64,000 nt of DNA from Pseudotabrizicola sp. (lineage in GTDB: Bacteria; Pseudomonadota; Alphaproteobacteria; Rhodobacterales; Rhodobacteraceae). Numbering within the stretch: the first letter of the stretch is position 1; the number at the start of each line of letters is the position of its first letter. The DNA lies in assembly GCF_030656345.1 (NCBI RefSeq), contig NZ_JAUSNR010000006.1:62001-126000 (forward strand). Direction: 5' to 3'. The notes beneath the pieces are model-generated. The model saw nothing but the letters and a program-made list of their open reading frames with translations, was not told the DNA's origin and made no database searches. Shown piece after piece: positions 53,827 through 64,000 of this stretch. Position numbers and translations under genes: made by a program.

Positions 53827-56025
53827 ATGGCAACGATCATCCTTCTTGCGCCGCTGGTCGGCGCGCTGATCTGCGGCTTTGGCTGGCGCATCATCGGCGA
53901 ACGGGCCGGGCAGATCATCACCACCGCACTGGTGTTTCTGGCGGCGTTTCTGTCCTGGATCATCTTTCTGACCTTCGACGGCGAGATGTACCGCGTGGTG
54001 CTGCTGCGCTGGATCGAAAGCGGCAGCCTTGGCAGCGAATGGGCGATCCGCATCGACCGGCTGACGGCGATCATGCTGGTGGTGGTGAATTCGGTTTCGG
54101 CTTTGGTGCACCTCTATTCCTTTGGCTACATGGCGCATGACGACAACTGGACCGACCGGGAGCATTACCGGGCGCGGTTCTTTGCATACCTGTCGTTCTT
54201 TACCTTTGCCATGCTGATGCTGGTCACCTCTGACAACCTTGTGCAGATGTTCTTTGGCTGGGAAGGGGTGGGCGTCGCGTCTTACCTGCTGATCGGGTTC
54301 TACTACAAAAAGCCCTCCGCCAATGCCGCCGCCATCAAGGCCTTTGTGGTCAACCGGGTGGGCGATTTCGGCTTTGCCCTTGGCATCATGGCGCTGTTTT
54401 TCCTGACCGACTCGATCCGGTTTGACGAGGTGTTTGCCGCAGCCCCCGCGCTGGCCGAGACCAATATCCGCTTCCTGTGGACCGACTGGAATGCCGCCAA
54501 CCTGATCGGGGTCTTGTTGTTCATCGGCGCGATGGGGAAATCGGCGCAGCTTGGCCTGCACACCTGGCTGCCTGACGCGATGGAAGGCCCGACCCCGGTG
54601 TCGGCGCTGATCCATGCGGCAACGATGGTGACGGCGGGGGTGTTTCTGGTCTGCCGCATGTCGCCGCTGTATGAATATGCGCCGTCGGCAATGGTGATGA
54701 TCACGGTTCTGGGCGCTGCGACCGCCTTTGTCGCGGCGACCATTGGGCTGGTGCAGAACGACATCAAGCGCGTGATCGCCTATTCGACGATGTCGCAGCT
54801 GGGCTACATGTTCGTGGCCGCCGGGGTGGGGGTGTATTCGGTGGCGATGTTCCACCTGTTCACCCACGCTTTCTTCAAGGCGATGCTGTTTCTGGGGGCG
54901 GGGTCGGTGATCCATGCCACCCATCATGAACAGGATATGCGCAACTACGGCGGCTTGCGCAAAAAGATCCCCTATACCTTCTGGGCGATGCTGATCGGCA
55001 CGCTGGCGATTACCGGCGTCGGCATCCCGCTGACTCATATCGGCTTTGCCGGCTTCCTGTCCAAGGATGCGGTGATTGAATCGGCCTTTGTCGGCAATCA
55101 GGGCGCGTTCTGGTTGCTGGTGGTCGCGGCGGGGATGACCAGTTTCTATTCCTGGCGCCTGATGTTCCTGACGTTTTTCGGCACCAACCGGGCCGGAACC
55201 GTGGGGCACGGCCATGGCCACGGCCATGACGACCACCATCATGAGCCGCACGAAAGCCCGATGGTCATGCTGATCCCGCTGGGGGTACTGGCGCTTGGGT
55301 CGGTCTTTGCGGGGATGATCTGGTACAGTGTGTTCTTTGGCGATGAGACCAAGGTGCGCAACTGGTTCGGCATGGAGGCCGCACATCACCAGACGGAAGA
55401 GCACGCCGCTGCCCCGGTCACGGGCGCTGCCGCCCCGGCCCCGGCAGACGGCGCTGTGGTTGCGACCGAGGCTGCACCGGCAGAAGCTGCTCCGGCAGAA
55501 GGCGCTGCGGTTGCGACAGAAACCGCCCCCGCCGACGTCGCCCCGGCAGAGGCCGCGCATATTGCCGCCGTGGCACCGAAAGGGGCCATCTTCATCGGAC
55601 CGGACAACACGGTGCTGCACGATGCGCATTATGTGCCGGTCTGGGTCAAGGTCAGCCCGTTTGTCGCCATGGTGCTGGGCTTTGCGCTGTCCTGGCTGTT
55701 CTACATCAAAAACCCGTCGCTGCCCGGTCGTCTGGCGGCCAACCAGCGGCCGCTCTACCTGTTCCTGCTGAACAAATGGTACTTTGACGAACTGTATGAC
55801 TGGACCATCGTGCGCCCGGCCAAATGGCTGGGGGGCTTCCTTTGGAAAAAGGGCGATGGTGCGGTGATTGACGGGACGATCAACGGCGTGGCGATGGGGC
55901 TGATCCCCATGCTGACCCGCCTCGCCGGTCGGGCGCAGTCCGGCTATGTGTTTCACTATGCCTTCGCCATGGTGCTCGGGGTTGTTGCCCTGATCACCTG
56001 GCTCACGCTGTCTGGCGCGCAGTAA
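53827..56025 (+). CDS. nuoL: NADH-quinone oxidoreductase subunit L
   Basis: 732 residues, longer than the roughly 610 of E. coli. The antiporter-like core is clear ([57 protein letters not shown]), and the end should hold the lateral helix that ties the pumps together. Two insertions are notable: a His-rich loop at 460-475 ([16 protein letters not shown]) and an Ala/Pro/Glu-rich low-complexity stretch at about 526-585. It is one of three proton pumps of complex I. Confidence 0.96.
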   Translation: MATIILLAPLVGALICGFGWRIIGERAGQIITTALVFLAAFLSWIIFLTFDGEMYRVVLLRWIESGSLGSEWAIRIDRLTAIMLVVVNSVSALVHLYSFGYMAHDDNWTDREHYRARFFAYLSFFTFAMLMLVTSDNLVQMFFGWEGVGVASYLLIGFYYKKPSANAAAIKAFVVNRVGDFGFALGIMALFFLTDSIRFDEVFAAAPALAETNIRFLWTDWNAANLIGVLLFIGAMGKSAQLGLHTWLPDAMEGPTPVSALIHAATMVTAGVFLVCRMSPLYEYAPSAMVMITVLGAATAFVAATIGLVQNDIKRVIAYSTMSQLGYMFVAAGVGVYSVAMFHLFTHAFFKAMLFLGAGSVIHATHHEQDMRNYGGLRKKIPYTFWAMLIGTLAITGVGIPLTHIGFAGFLSKDAVIESAFVGNQGAFWLLVVAAGMTSFYSWRLMFLTFFGTNRAGTVGHGHGHGHDDHHHEPHESPMVMLIPLGVLALGSVFAGMIWYSVFFGDETKVRNWFGMEAAHHQTEEHAAAPVTGAAAPAPADGAVVATEAAPAEAAPAEGAAVATETAPADVAPAEAAHIAAVAPKGAIFIGPDNTVLHDAHYVPVWVKVSPFVAMVLGFALSWLFYIKNPSLPGRLAANQRPLYLFLLNKWYFDELYDWTIVRPAKWLGGFLWKKGDGAVIDGTINGVAMGLIPMLTRLAGRAQSGYVFHYAFAMVLGVVALITWLTLSGAQ

Positions 56026-56043
56026 GGGGGCGAAAGAGAACTT

Positions 56044-57582
56044 ATGGACAACCTGCTTTCCATCATCACCTTCATCCCCGCGGTGGCCGCCATCATCATG
56101 GCGCTGTTCCTGCGCGGCGATGATCTTGCCGCCCAGAACAACGCCAAATGGCTGGCGCTGCTGGCCACGGCGGCCACCTTTCTGGTGTCGCTGTTCCTTC
56201 TCGCCGGGTTCGAACCGGCCAATACAAACATGCAGTTCGTCGAGGAATATGACTGGATTCTTGGCCTGCAATATAAAATGGGCGTCGATGGCATCTCTGT
56301 GCTGTTCGTGATGCTGACCACCTTCCTGATGCCGATCACCATCGCGTCGTGCTGGAACGTCGAGGTCCGCGTCAAGGAATACATGATCGCGTTTCTGATG
56401 CTGGAAACTCTGATGCTGGGCGTGTTCTGCGCGCTGGATCTGGTGCTGTTCTACCTGTTCTTCGAGGCCGGTCTGATCCCGATGTTCCTGATCATCGGGA
56501 TCTGGGGCGGCAAGGAACGGATTTATGCCGCGTTCAAGTTCTTCCTCTATACCTTCCTCGGCTCGGTTCTGATGCTGGTGGCGATGATCGCGATGTATTG
56601 GGATGCGGGCACCACCGATATCCCGACACTGCTGACCCACAGCTTCACGTCTGACACCTTCAGCCTGTTCGGCATCCCCGTCATCGGCGGGTTGCAGACC
56701 ATGCTGTTTCTGGCGTTCTTTGCCAGTTTCGCGGTGAAAATGCCGATGTGGCCGGTGCACACCTGGTTGCCCGATGCCCACGTGCAGGCCCCGACCGCCG
56801 GATCGGTGGTGCTGGCGGCGATCCTTTTGAAAATGGGCGGCTATGGCTTCCTGCGGTTCTCCTTGCCGATGTTTCCGGTGGGGTCGGATGTGATGGCCCC
56901 GCTGGTGCTGTGGATGTCGGCGATTGCCATCGTTTACACGTCCCTGGTGGCGCTGGCGCAGTCGGACATGAAAAAGCTGATCGCCTATTCGTCGGTGGCG
57001 CATATGGGCTATGTGACGATGGGGATCTTTGCCGCCAACCAGCAGGGCATTGATGGTGCGATTTTCCAGATGATCAGCCACGGCTTCATCTCGGGCGCGC
57101 TGTTTCTTTGCGTCGGCGTGATCTATGACCGGATGCACACCCGCGAGATTGACGCCTATGGCGGTCTGGTCAACAAGATGCCGGCCTATGCGATGATCTT
57201 CATGTTCTTCACCATGGCGAATGTCGGCCTGCCGGGCACCTCTGGTTTTGTCGGCGAATTCCTCGTGTTGGTCGGGATCTTTCAGGTCAACACCTGGGTT
57301 GCCGCCGTTGCCACCTCTGGCGTGATCCTGTCGGCGGCCTATGCGCTGTGGCTCTATCGCCGCGTGGTGATGGGCGAGCTGATCAAAGAGGCGCTCCGCT
57401 CGATCACCGACATGACCCGCCGCGAAAAGGCGATCTTTGCGCCGCTGGTGGTCATGACCCTGCTTCTGGGCATCTACCCGGCGCTGGTCACCGATATCAT
57501 CGGCCCCAGCGTCACCGCCCTTGTGACCGATTATCAGGCCGCGATCCCCGCTTCGGGTGCATCGCAGCTTGCGCAGCATTGA
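56044..57582 (+). CDS. nuoM: NADH-quinone oxidoreductase subunit M
   Basis: 512 residues with about 14 membrane helices. It has the pump Glu in [45 protein letters not shown] with the central Lys, and [14 protein letters not shown]. It is one of the antiporter-like proton pumps. It starts 18 bases after nuoL. Confidence 0.96.
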   Translation: MDNLLSIITFIPAVAAIIMALFLRGDDLAAQNNAKWLALLATAATFLVSLFLLAGFEPANTNMQFVEEYDWILGLQYKMGVDGISVLFVMLTTFLMPITIASCWNVEVRVKEYMIAFLMLETLMLGVFCALDLVLFYLFFEAGLIPMFLIIGIWGGKERIYAAFKFFLYTFLGSVLMLVAMIAMYWDAGTTDIPTLLTHSFTSDTFSLFGIPVIGGLQTMLFLAFFASFAVKMPMWPVHTWLPDAHVQAPTAGSVVLAAILLKMGGYGFLRFSLPMFPVGSDVMAPLVLWMSAIAIVYTSLVALAQSDMKKLIAYSSVAHMGYVTMGIFAANQQGIDGAIFQMISHGFISGALFLCVGVIYDRMHTREIDAYGGLVNKMPAYAMIFMFFTMANVGLPGTSGFVGEFLVLVGIFQVNTWVAAVATSGVILSAAYALWLYRRVVMGELIKEALRSITDMTRREKAIFAPLVVMTLLLGIYPALVTDIIGPSVTALVTDYQAAIPASGASQLAQH

Positions 57583-57595
57583 AGGAGCGGGACGC

Positions 57596-59032
57596 ATGAC
57601 CGCAGTCGATTTCAACACGATCCTGCCAGAGTTCATTCTGGCGGCCTTCGCGCTTGGCGCGCTGATGTTCGGGGCTTACGGCGGCAAGGACAAGACCGCC
57701 GCCACGCTGGTCTGGGCCACATCCGGCCTGTTCATCGCGCTGGCGCTGTTCATCGGCTTTGGCACCACGGGCGAGCGGATCGCCTTTGGCGGCTTGTTCA
57801 CCGATGACCCGTTCGGCCGCTTTGCCAAGGTGATCATCCTTGTCTCTGCCGCCTGCGTGATGCTGATGGCGCAGGACTACATGCAGCGCCGGGATCTCTT
57901 GCGGTTTGAATTCCCGATCCTTGTGACGCTGGCCGTCATCGGCATGATGGTGATGGTTTCGGCAGGCGATCTGATGACGCTGTACATGGGGCTGGAGCTG
58001 CAGTCGCTGTCGCTTTACGTCGTGGCCGCGATGCGGCGTGACAGCACCAAATCGTCCGAAGCCGGGCTGAAGTACTTCGTGCTTGGCGCGCTGTCCTCGG
58101 GCATGTTCCTGTATGGGGCCTCGCTGGCCTATGGCTTTGCCGGCACGACGCAATTCGCGGGCATCCTGTCCACGCTTGGGGGCGATACCCCTGCGGGCCT
58201 GACCATCGGTCTGGTGTTCATGCTGGCGGCCCTCGCCTTCAAGGTCTCGGCGGCACCCTTCCACATGTGGACGCCCGACGTGTATGAAGGCTCGCCCACC
58301 CCGATCACCGCATTTTTCGCCACCGCGCCCAAGGTCGCGGCGATGGCGCTGATCGCGCGGCTGGTGCATGACGCCTTTGGCGGCATTCCCGGCGAATGGT
58401 CGCAGGTGCTGGCGGCGCTGGCCGTGGTGTCGATGTTCCTCGGTGGCATTGCTGCCATCGGGCAGCGCGATATCAAGCGCCTGATGGCCTATTCCTCGAT
58501 CGCTCACATGGGCTATGCGCTGGTTGGTCTGGCGGCGGGAACGGCTGCCGGGGTGCAGGCGATGCTGATCTACATGGCGATCTATGTCACCATGAACGTC
58601 GGCACCTTCGCCTTTATCCTGTCGATGGAACGCGATGGCCGCCCGATCACCGATATCCAGTCGCTGAACATGTTCTCGAAAAAGGAACCGCTCAAGGCGC
58701 TTGCGCTCTTGGTGCTGATGTTCAGCCTTGCGGGTGTGCCGCCGATGCTGGGCTTTTTCGGCAAGTTCTACGTGCTGAAGGCGGCAGTGGATGCAGGCAT
58801 GGTCTGGCTGGCGATAGCGGGTGCGGTGGCCTCGGTCATCGGGGCGTTCTATTACCTGCGGATTGTGTTCTACATCTATTTCGGCAAAGAGGGCGAACCG
58901 GCAGACAGCGTCATGGCGCCGGTGCAATGGGTGATGATGATCGGCGTGGCGGCGATCATGGTTCTGGGCATCGTCAACCTGTTTGGGCTTGAGCCTGTCG
59001 CGGCGCTCGCCGCCGAAGCCCTCGTCCGGTAA
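57596..59032 (+). CDS. nuoN: NADH-quinone oxidoreductase subunit N
   Basis: 478 residues, an antiporter-like subunit ([63 protein letters not shown]). The ATG at 57596 is preferred for AAGGAG upstream; the open frame extends to 57557 inside nuoM. It is the last nuo gene and is followed after 1 base by birA. Confidence 0.96.
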   Translation: MTAVDFNTILPEFILAAFALGALMFGAYGGKDKTAATLVWATSGLFIALALFIGFGTTGERIAFGGLFTDDPFGRFAKVIILVSAACVMLMAQDYMQRRDLLRFEFPILVTLAVIGMMVMVSAGDLMTLYMGLELQSLSLYVVAAMRRDSTKSSEAGLKYFVLGALSSGMFLYGASLAYGFAGTTQFAGILSTLGGDTPAGLTIGLVFMLAALAFKVSAAPFHMWTPDVYEGSPTPITAFFATAPKVAAMALIARLVHDAFGGIPGEWSQVLAALAVVSMFLGGIAAIGQRDIKRLMAYSSIAHMGYALVGLAAGTAAGVQAMLIYMAIYVTMNVGTFAFILSMERDGRPITDIQSLNMFSKKEPLKALALLVLMFSLAGVPPMLGFFGKFYVLKAAVDAGMVWLAIAGAVASVIGAFYYLRIVFYIYFGKEGEPADSVMAPVQWVMMIGVAAIMVLGIVNLFGLEPVAALAAEALVR

Positions 59033-59033
59033 G

Positions 59034-59792
59034 ATGACCGGTAAGCACTGGCCTGCCGGCACCGGGCGCATCCTCCTGCCAGAGGTTGACAGCACCAATG
59101 CCGAAGGCTTCCGAAGGGCCCCGCAGCTTGCGGGGCCCGCATGGATAGTGGCGGCTACCCAGACCGCCGGACGGGGCCGCCGTGCCCGGCCCTGGTCCAG
59201 CCCGCGCGGCAACCTCTACGCCACCCATGTGATGCACAGCGCCGATGCGCCGCAATCCCTTGCCCTGCGCAGTTTTGTCGCTGCCCTTGCCCTCTATGAT
59301 GCGCTGACCGCCGTGACCGGCACGCCGCAGGCGCTTGCGCTGAAATGGCCCAATGATGTGCTGCTGTCGGGCGGCAAGGTGGCAGGCATTCTGCTCGAAT
59401 GCCAAGGCGCGAGGGGGCAGGGTGGTCAGACCCTCGCGATCGGCATCGGCGTCAACCTGATCGGCCACCCGGCACTGGCTGAGGTGGAGCCGGGTGCCAC
59501 CCCCCCGGTTTCGGTCCTGCACGCATCCGGCCAGCGCATCACGCCCGAAGCCTTCCTCGACCAGCTCGCCCCCGCCTTCGCGCGGTGGGAGGCCACCTTC
59601 ACCGCCCAAGGCTTCGCCCCGGTCCGCGCGGCCTGGCTGGCCTGCGCCGCCCGTCTGGGCGAACCGATCCGGGCGCGCACAGGCACCGACGTGCACCACG
59701 GCATCTTCGACAGCATTGACGCCGCCGGAAACCTGATCCTGCGCACCCCGCAGACCACGCTTGCCATCCCCGCCGCCGAAGTGTTCTTCTGA
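59034..59792 (+). CDS. birA: biotin-[acetyl-CoA-carboxylase] ligase
   Basis: 252 residues. The biotin-ATP site motif is present as TAGRGRRARPWSSPRGNLY, and the KWPNDVLLSGGKVAGILLE and GIGVNLI stretches are conserved. The DNA-binding domain of E. coli BirA is missing, so it is a ligase and not a repressor. It biotinylates AccB. It is translationally coupled to nuoN, with the ATG 1 base after the stop. Confidence 0.95.
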   Translation: MTGKHWPAGTGRILLPEVDSTNAEGFRRAPQLAGPAWIVAATQTAGRGRRARPWSSPRGNLYATHVMHSADAPQSLALRSFVAALALYDALTAVTGTPQALALKWPNDVLLSGGKVAGILLECQGARGQGGQTLAIGIGVNLIGHPALAEVEPGATPPVSVLHASGQRITPEAFLDQLAPAFARWEATFTAQGFAPVRAAWLACAARLGEPIRARTGTDVHHGIFDSIDAAGNLILRTPQTTLAIPAAEVFF

Positions 59793-59801
59793 CAGCGCGC
59801 G

Positions 59802-59854
59802 CCTTCATCTTGACTAAAATACTCCACGGGGGTCCGGGGGTGTGAAACCCCCGG
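59802..59854 (-). repeat. GC hairpin plus GAGTATTT element, copy E (reversed)
   Basis: On the minus strand it reads GGAGTATTTTAGTCAAGATG ending at 59806 (CTTCATCTTGACTAAAATAC on the plus strand). The hairpin CCGGGGG/CCCCCGG is at 59834-59854. It lies between birA and coaX. Confidence 0.8.
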
Positions 59855-59895
59855 TCCTGCCGCCTTTGCAAGACCAAACGCCCGGAACCACGCCC

Positions 59896-60675
59896 ATGCT
59901 TCTCGCCATTGACTGCGGCAATACCAACACAGTGTTCTCCGTCTGGGATGGCACACAGTTCATCGCGACCTGGCGCATCGCGACCGATCACACCCGCACG
60001 GCGGATGAGTATTTCGTCTGGTTGTCGTCACTGATGGTCATGACCAAAACCGAAGCCACCATCACCGAGGCGATCATCTCCTCGACCGTGCCGCGCGTGG
60101 TGTTCAACCTGCGGGTGCTGTGTGACCGTTATTTCGGGTGCCGTCCGCTGGTGGTGGGCAAGCCTGAATGCCGCCTGCCGGTGCCGCCGCGTGTCGATCA
60201 GGGCACCACAGTCGGCCCCGACCGGCTGGTCAACACCGCAGGTGCGCATGACCGGCATGGCGGCGATCTGATCGTGGTCGATTTCGGCACCGCGACGACC
60301 TTTGATGTGGTCGATACCGATGGGGCTTACGTCGGCGGTGTCATCGCGCCCGGCGTGAACCTCAGCCTTGAGGCGCTGCATATGGCCGCCGCCGCCCTGC
60401 CGCATATTGACGTGGCCAAACCGGCCAAAGCCATTGGCACGAATACGGTGGCCTGTATGCAATCCGGGGTGTATTGGGGGTATATCGGGCTGGTCGAAGG
60501 CATCGTGCGTGAAGTGCGCCGCGAACGCGACCGTCCCACCAAAGTTATCGCGACCGGGGGGCTTGCCTCCTTGTTCGCACAAGGCACCGATTTATTTCAC
60601 ATGATCGAGGATGATCTGACCATGCATGGCCTCGTCCTGATCCACGACTACAACAAGGAAACTGCATGTCTGTGA
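59896..60675 (+). CDS. coaX: type III pantothenate kinase
   Basis: 259 residues. It has the ASKHA phosphate loop MLLAIDCGNTNTVFSVWDG, then VGPDRLVNTAGA, IVVDFGTATTFDVV and GGVIAPGVNLSLEAL. It phosphorylates pantothenate, the first step of coenzyme A synthesis, and does not need the CoaA type. The ATG at 59896 starts the fold directly. Its 3' end overlaps rnj by 10 bases. The birA-coaX-rnj order is typical of the group. Confidence 0.96.
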   Translation: MLLAIDCGNTNTVFSVWDGTQFIATWRIATDHTRTADEYFVWLSSLMVMTKTEATITEAIISSTVPRVVFNLRVLCDRYFGCRPLVVGKPECRLPVPPRVDQGTTVGPDRLVNTAGAHDRHGGDLIVVDFGTATTFDVVDTDGAYVGGVIAPGVNLSLEALHMAAAALPHIDVAKPAKAIGTNTVACMQSGVYWGYIGLVEGIVREVRRERDRPTKVIATGGLASLFAQGTDLFHMIEDDLTMHGLVLIHDYNKETACL

Positions 60676-62342
60676 ACCGTCTGATCTATCTTCCCCTCGG
60701 TGGCGCGGGTGAGATCGGGATGAACTGCTATGTCTATGGTTATGGCCCGGAAGGGCGCGAGCGTCTGATCGTTGTCGATCTTGGGGTCACCTTCCCCGAT
60801 ATGGATGGCAGCCCCGGTGTCGATCTGATCATGGCCGATATCTCCTGGCTTGAGGCGCGGGCCGACCGGGTCGACGGCATCTTCATCACCCACGCGCATG
60901 AAGACCACATCGGCGCACTCGGGTTGTTGTGGCCCAAGCTGAAATCCAAGGTCTATGCCCGCCGCTTCACCGCGACCATCGGCCGGCTGAAGCTGGATGA
61001 AATGGGCCTGCCGCTGGACATTATCACCACGGTCCAGCCGCGCCCCGCCGTGGTTCAGGCCGGCCCGTTCGAGGTTCAGTTCGTCCCGGTCAGCCATTCG
61101 ATCCCCGAGGCGAGTGCGCTGGTGATCGACACGCCCGCCGGCCGCATCTTCCACTCCGCCGATTTCAAGATCGACCACAATCCGGTGGTGGGCGAACCCT
61201 GGGATGATGAAGCGATCAAGGCCATCGCCGAAGAGCGCCCGATCAAGGCGCTGATGTGCGATTCCACCAATGTGTTTTCCACCCATCCGGGCCGGTCGGA
61301 ATCGACCCTTGGCACCGCGCTGCGCGAGCTGATCTCGTCGCGCGGCGGCATGGTGGTGGCGACAACCTTCGGGTCGAACGTCGCCCGGCTGAAAACGCTT
61401 GCCGAAGCGGCCCGCGCGTCGGACCGCTCGATCTGCGTGCTGGGCCGGTCGATGCGGCGGATGCTGTCGGCGTCGGAGGAAACCGGCGTGCTGACCGGCT
61501 TTCCGCGTCTGGTCTCGCCGGAAGAGGCGCTGGACATTCCGCGTGGCAACCTGATGCTGCTGGTCACCGGCAGCCAGGGCGAACGCCGCGCCGCGTCGGC
61601 CCAGCTGAGCCGTGGCAAGTATCTGGGATTGCAGATGAAAGAGGGGGATACCTTCCTGTTTTCGTCCAAGGTCATTCCCGGCAATGAACGCGGCGTGCTC
61701 AAGATCATGAACGCGTTTTCAGAGATGGGCGTCGATGTGGTCGATGACTCGGACGGTCTGTATCACGTTTCGGGCCACGCCAACCGCCCCGATCTGGAAC
61801 ATGTGCACCGCCTGCTGTTGCCCGACATGTTGATCCCGATGCATGGCGAACACCGCCACCTGCGCGAGCATGTCAAGATCGCGACCGCATCGGGGATCGC
61901 TGCGGAAGTCGCCACCAATGGCATGATGATGGACCTGACCGGCGAAACGCCCAAGGTCGTCGAATACATCGAGACCGGCCGGATCTATCTGGATGGCAAT
62001 GTGCTGATCGGCGCGATGGATGGCGTGGTGCGCGACCGTATCCGCATGGCGCTGAACGGTCACGCGATGGTCACCGTCATTCTGGACGAATCGGACGAAC
62101 CGCTGGGTGAGGCCTGGGTCGAATTGTCGGGCCTGCCCGCTGTTGGCCGCGGAGAGCGCAATCTGGCCGAAACGCTGGAGACCGATCTGTCGGCCTATCT
62201 CGAAACCGCCGGTGCCAAGGTTCTGCGCGACGACAACAAGCTGGATGAAGCGCTGCGCCGGATCGTGCGTCAGGTGTCGATGGAAGAAATCGGCAAAAAG
62301 CCGGAAGTGACGGTCGTGGTCAGCCGGTTGCAGGCCGAATAG
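60666..62342 (+). CDS. rnj: ribonuclease J
   Basis: 558 residues. Zinc-binding THAHEDHIGALG (about 77), SHSIPEA, HSADFKIDH and a beta-CASP region (about 200-370) with ATTFGSNVARLK and MHGEHRHLREH. The C-terminal domain follows. It is a 5'-3' exo- and endo-RNase in mRNA and rRNA turnover. The overlap with coaX suggests co-expression. A terminator hairpin lies after the stop. Confidence 0.95.
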   Translation: MSVNRLIYLPLGGAGEIGMNCYVYGYGPEGRERLIVVDLGVTFPDMDGSPGVDLIMADISWLEARADRVDGIFITHAHEDHIGALGLLWPKLKSKVYARRFTATIGRLKLDEMGLPLDIITTVQPRPAVVQAGPFEVQFVPVSHSIPEASALVIDTPAGRIFHSADFKIDHNPVVGEPWDDEAIKAIAEERPIKALMCDSTNVFSTHPGRSESTLGTALRELISSRGGMVVATTFGSNVARLKTLAEAARASDRSICVLGRSMRRMLSASEETGVLTGFPRLVSPEEALDIPRGNLMLLVTGSQGERRAASAQLSRGKYLGLQMKEGDTFLFSSKVIPGNERGVLKIMNAFSEMGVDVVDDSDGLYHVSGHANRPDLEHVHRLLLPDMLIPMHGEHRHLREHVKIATASGIAAEVATNGMMMDLTGETPKVVEYIETGRIYLDGNVLIGAMDGVVRDRIRMALNGHAMVTVILDESDEPLGEAWVELSGLPAVGRGERNLAETLETDLSAYLETAGAKVLRDDNKLDEALRRIVRQVSMEEIGKKPEVTVVVSRLQAE

Positions 62343-62369
62343 GCCCGCACCGCCCGGCACTGCAAAGGA

Positions 62370-62397
62370 AAAGGCCCTGCATCGCTGCAGGGCCTTT
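62370..62397. terminator. terminator hairpin after rnj
   Basis: AAAGGCCCTGCA (62370-62381) pairs perfectly over 12 bp with TGCAGGGCCTTT (62386-62397). Symmetric A- and T-ends let it work for both convergent genes, rnj and the helicase. Confidence 0.8.
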
Positions 62398-62412
62398 GGC
62401 ATTGGGGGATCT

Positions 62413-62431
62413 GATTTTTCGCAGAAAAATC
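62413..62431. repeat. dispersed palindrome GATTTTTCGCAGAAAAATC, copy 3
   Basis: This 19-base palindrome is the exact reverse complement of 16591-16609. It lies between the rnj terminator and the helicase stop. Confidence 0.85.
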
Positions 62432-62443
62432 GTGCGGGCACAC

Positions 62444-64000
62444 TCAGCCATCGGTGCCGGTGGCTGGCTCATCTTCGGTATCATCCGCCGTAACAGCGGT
62501 GATCTTGAAGCTGCGCAGGATGAAATCGGGCACATGATCGCCCATGCCCACCACCGAATGATCGCGGCGGTCACGCCCGCCATCGCGACGGTCGTCACGA
62601 CGATCATCGCGGCGGTCACGTGAGGGCGGCGCATCATCCCGGCGGTCGCTGCGGCGATCTTCGCGCGGCGGCGCGTCACTGCGACGCTCTTCCCGCGCGG
62701 GGGCGTCATCGCGACGGTCCGACCGGCGCTCTTCACGGCGCGGGGTCGCCGGGGCCGGGGCTTCGGCCACCACGTCGACGATCACGGGTTGCGCAATCGG
62801 CTCCATGCTGGCGGGGGTGGCGGTCTCATCCCGCTTGGGCTTGCGGTTGCGGTCACGGTCGCGCGATTTGCCGCGCGGCTCGCCACGCGATTCGCGCGGT
62901 TTGTCCGAGGACGATTCGTCGAGGCCCGTCAGCGCCCCTTCGGGCACCACGCCACGCGGGATCGGCAGTTTGACCAGCGATTCGATGGCCGACAGGTATT
63001 TGTCGTCATTCGGCACCGCAATCGTATAGGCCTTGCCCAGACGCCCGGCCCGGCCTGTGCGGCCGATGCGGTGGACGTAATCTTCCGGGTGCGAGGGCAC
63101 GTCGAAGTTGAACACATGGCTGACGGCCGGAATGTCCAGACCCCGCGCCGCAACATCAGACGCCACCAGCAGGTGCAACGACCCGTCGCGGAAGGCATCC
63201 AGCGTTTTCATCCGCTGCGACTGTTCCAGATCGCCGTGAATGGGCGCGGCGTTGAAACCATGCGCTTTCAGCGACTTGGCCACCACATCCACATCCATCT
63301 TGCGGTTGCAGAAGATGATCGCGTTGGTGCAGCTCTCGCCTTCGCCCTTGATCAGGCTGCGCAACACGGCGCGCTTTTCGGTAAAGCTGCGGTCGCGGCG
63401 GGTGGGGGTGAACTGGATCAGCGCCTGTTCGATGGTGGTCGAGGCCGAATTCTGCCGTTCCACCTGCACCCGGGCCGGGTTGGTCAGGAAGGTGTTGGTG
63501 ATCCGTTCAATTTCAGGTGCCATGGTGGCACTGAAGAACAGGGTCTGGCGGCTGAACGGGGTCAGCTGGAAAATGCGTTCGATATCAGGGATAAAGCCCA
63601 TATCCAGCATCCGGTCGGCTTCATCCACCACCATGATTTCCACGCCTGTCAGCAGCAGCTTGCCACGCTCGAAATGGTCGAGCAACCGGCCCGGCGTGGC
63701 GATCAGCACATCGACGCCACGGTCGATCAGCTTATCCTGTTCACCAAACGACACGCCGCCGATCAAGAGCGCCTTGGTCAGCTTGGTGTGCTTGGCATAG
63801 GTGTCGAAGTTTTCCGCCACCTGGGCTGCCAACTCGCGCGTCGGGCACAGCACCAGCGAACGCGGCATCCGCGCGCGGGCGCGGCCACGGCCAAGCCGGG
63901 TGATCATCGGCAGCGTAAAGCTGGCGGTTTTCCCGGTGCCGGTCTGGGCAATGCCCAACACGTCGCGCCCTTCAAGCGCGAAGGGGATCGCCTGTTCCTG
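62444..64000 (-). CDS. DEAD-box RNA helicase (partial, 5' end beyond the window)
   Basis: About 518 residues are visible; the frame remains open to base 64000, so the start is outside. Motif I is AQTGTGKT, Ia PTRELAAQ, Ib TPGRLLDH, II VDEADRMLD, III FFSATM, and V and VI follow (SDVAARGLDI, HRIGRTGRAGR). The last roughly 120 residues are a low-complexity Arg/Asp tail (RRDRRDD, REDRRSDRRDD), as in RhlE- and DeaD-type helicases that bind rRNA. It is convergent with rnj and could act with RNase J in RNA turnover (inference). Confidence 0.92.
   Translation of the reverse strand, partial: QEQAIPFALEGRDVLGIAQTGTGKTASFTLPMITRLGRGRARARMPRSLVLCPTRELAAQVAENFDTYAKHTKLTKALLIGGVSFGEQDKLIDRGVDVLIATPGRLLDHFERGKLLLTGVEIMVVDEADRMLDMGFIPDIERIFQLTPFSRQTLFFSATMAPEIERITNTFLTNPARVQVERQNSASTTIEQALIQFTPTRRDRSFTEKRAVLRSLIKGEGESCTNAIIFCNRKMDVDVVAKSLKAHGFNAAPIHGDLEQSQRMKTLDAFRDGSLHLLVASDVAARGLDIPAVSHVFNFDVPSHPEDYVHRIGRTGRAGRLGKAYTIAVPNDDKYLSAIESLVKLPIPRGVVPEGALTGLDESSSDKPRESRGEPRGKSRDRDRNRKPKRDETATPASMEPIAQPVIVDVVAEAPAPATPRREERRSDRRDDAPAREERRSDAPPREDRRSDRRDDAPPSRDRRDDRRDDRRDGGRDRRDHSVVGMGDHVPDFILRSFKITAVTADDTEDEPATGTDG

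Noticed and set aside
53803..57636. Minus-strand open frame of more than 1,200 codons across nuoL and nuoM
   Set aside because: Shadow of the real genes: composition is His/Arg/Gln-rich, no domain is recognisable, no ribosome site, and nuoL and nuoM are certain on the other strand.

Overview
The window is chromosomal DNA from an alphaproteobacterium, almost certainly of the Rhodobacterales (Rhodobacter/Paracoccus/roseobacter type). The evidence is the high GC content, the full proton-pumping NADH dehydrogenase operon with the small accessory genes typical of that order (DUF5337, DUF5333, a carboxymuconolactone-decarboxylase-like gene, a long NuoE), the NDUFA12 homologue, and the order nuoN-birA-coaX-rnj. 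This placement comes from family knowledge and not from a database search. No phage, insertion sequence, integrase or CRISPR array is visible. The sequence reads as stable chromosome with several families of short dispersed palindromic repeats.

Layout. 1-6.0 kb: the end of a hybrid sensor kinase or response regulator, a GntP-type permease, and a minus-strand iron-uptake style operon (TonB-dependent receptor, PepSY membrane protein, membrane-anchored ferredoxin reductase). 6.4-14.4 kb: tRNA-Asn, an MBL-fold hydrolase, an EnvZ-like kinase, the ynjBCD ABC transporter with ynjF divergent to it, and a photolyase-like protein whose two domains appear to be in swapped order. 14.5-20.5 kb: clpP-clpX, then NDUFA12-mlaD-DUF2155, then accB-accC-aat on the minus strand. 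20.7-32 kb: reductive pyrimidine catabolism genes preT-preA, a LysR regulator, and a catabolic block of two dimethylglycine/sarcosine dehydrogenase-like flavoproteins, a non-pyrrolysine MttB-type methyltransferase and a 3-hydroxyisobutyrate-dehydrogenase-like enzyme. 32-41.8 kb: PHP phosphoesterase, tyrS, anmK, glmU-glmS-alkD-like, gph, a small exported protein and a DegT/DnrJ aminotransferase. 42-59 kb: nuoA-N with six interspersed non-nuo genes, one of them a 33-codon reading frame. 59-64 kb: birA, coaX, RNase J and the 3' part of a DEAD-box helicase.

How the genes work together. The nuo operon encodes all 14 core subunits of complex I, and NDUFA12 about 25 kb away supplies an accessory subunit. 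PreT and PreA form the NAD-linked dihydropyrimidine dehydrogenase. The 24-32 kb block would demethylate a quaternary or methylated amine and pass one-carbon units to tetrahydrofolate, but its substrate cannot be read from sequence. GlmS and GlmU make UDP-GlcNAc and AnmK recycles cell-wall anhydro-MurNAc.

The strongest points for a second look are the domain-swapped photolyase-like protein (13.1-14.4 kb), the methylated-amine block, the NuoE carboxy-terminal fusion, the 33-codon frame before nuoG, and three families of intergenic repeat, one of which also lies inside the glmS coding sequence.
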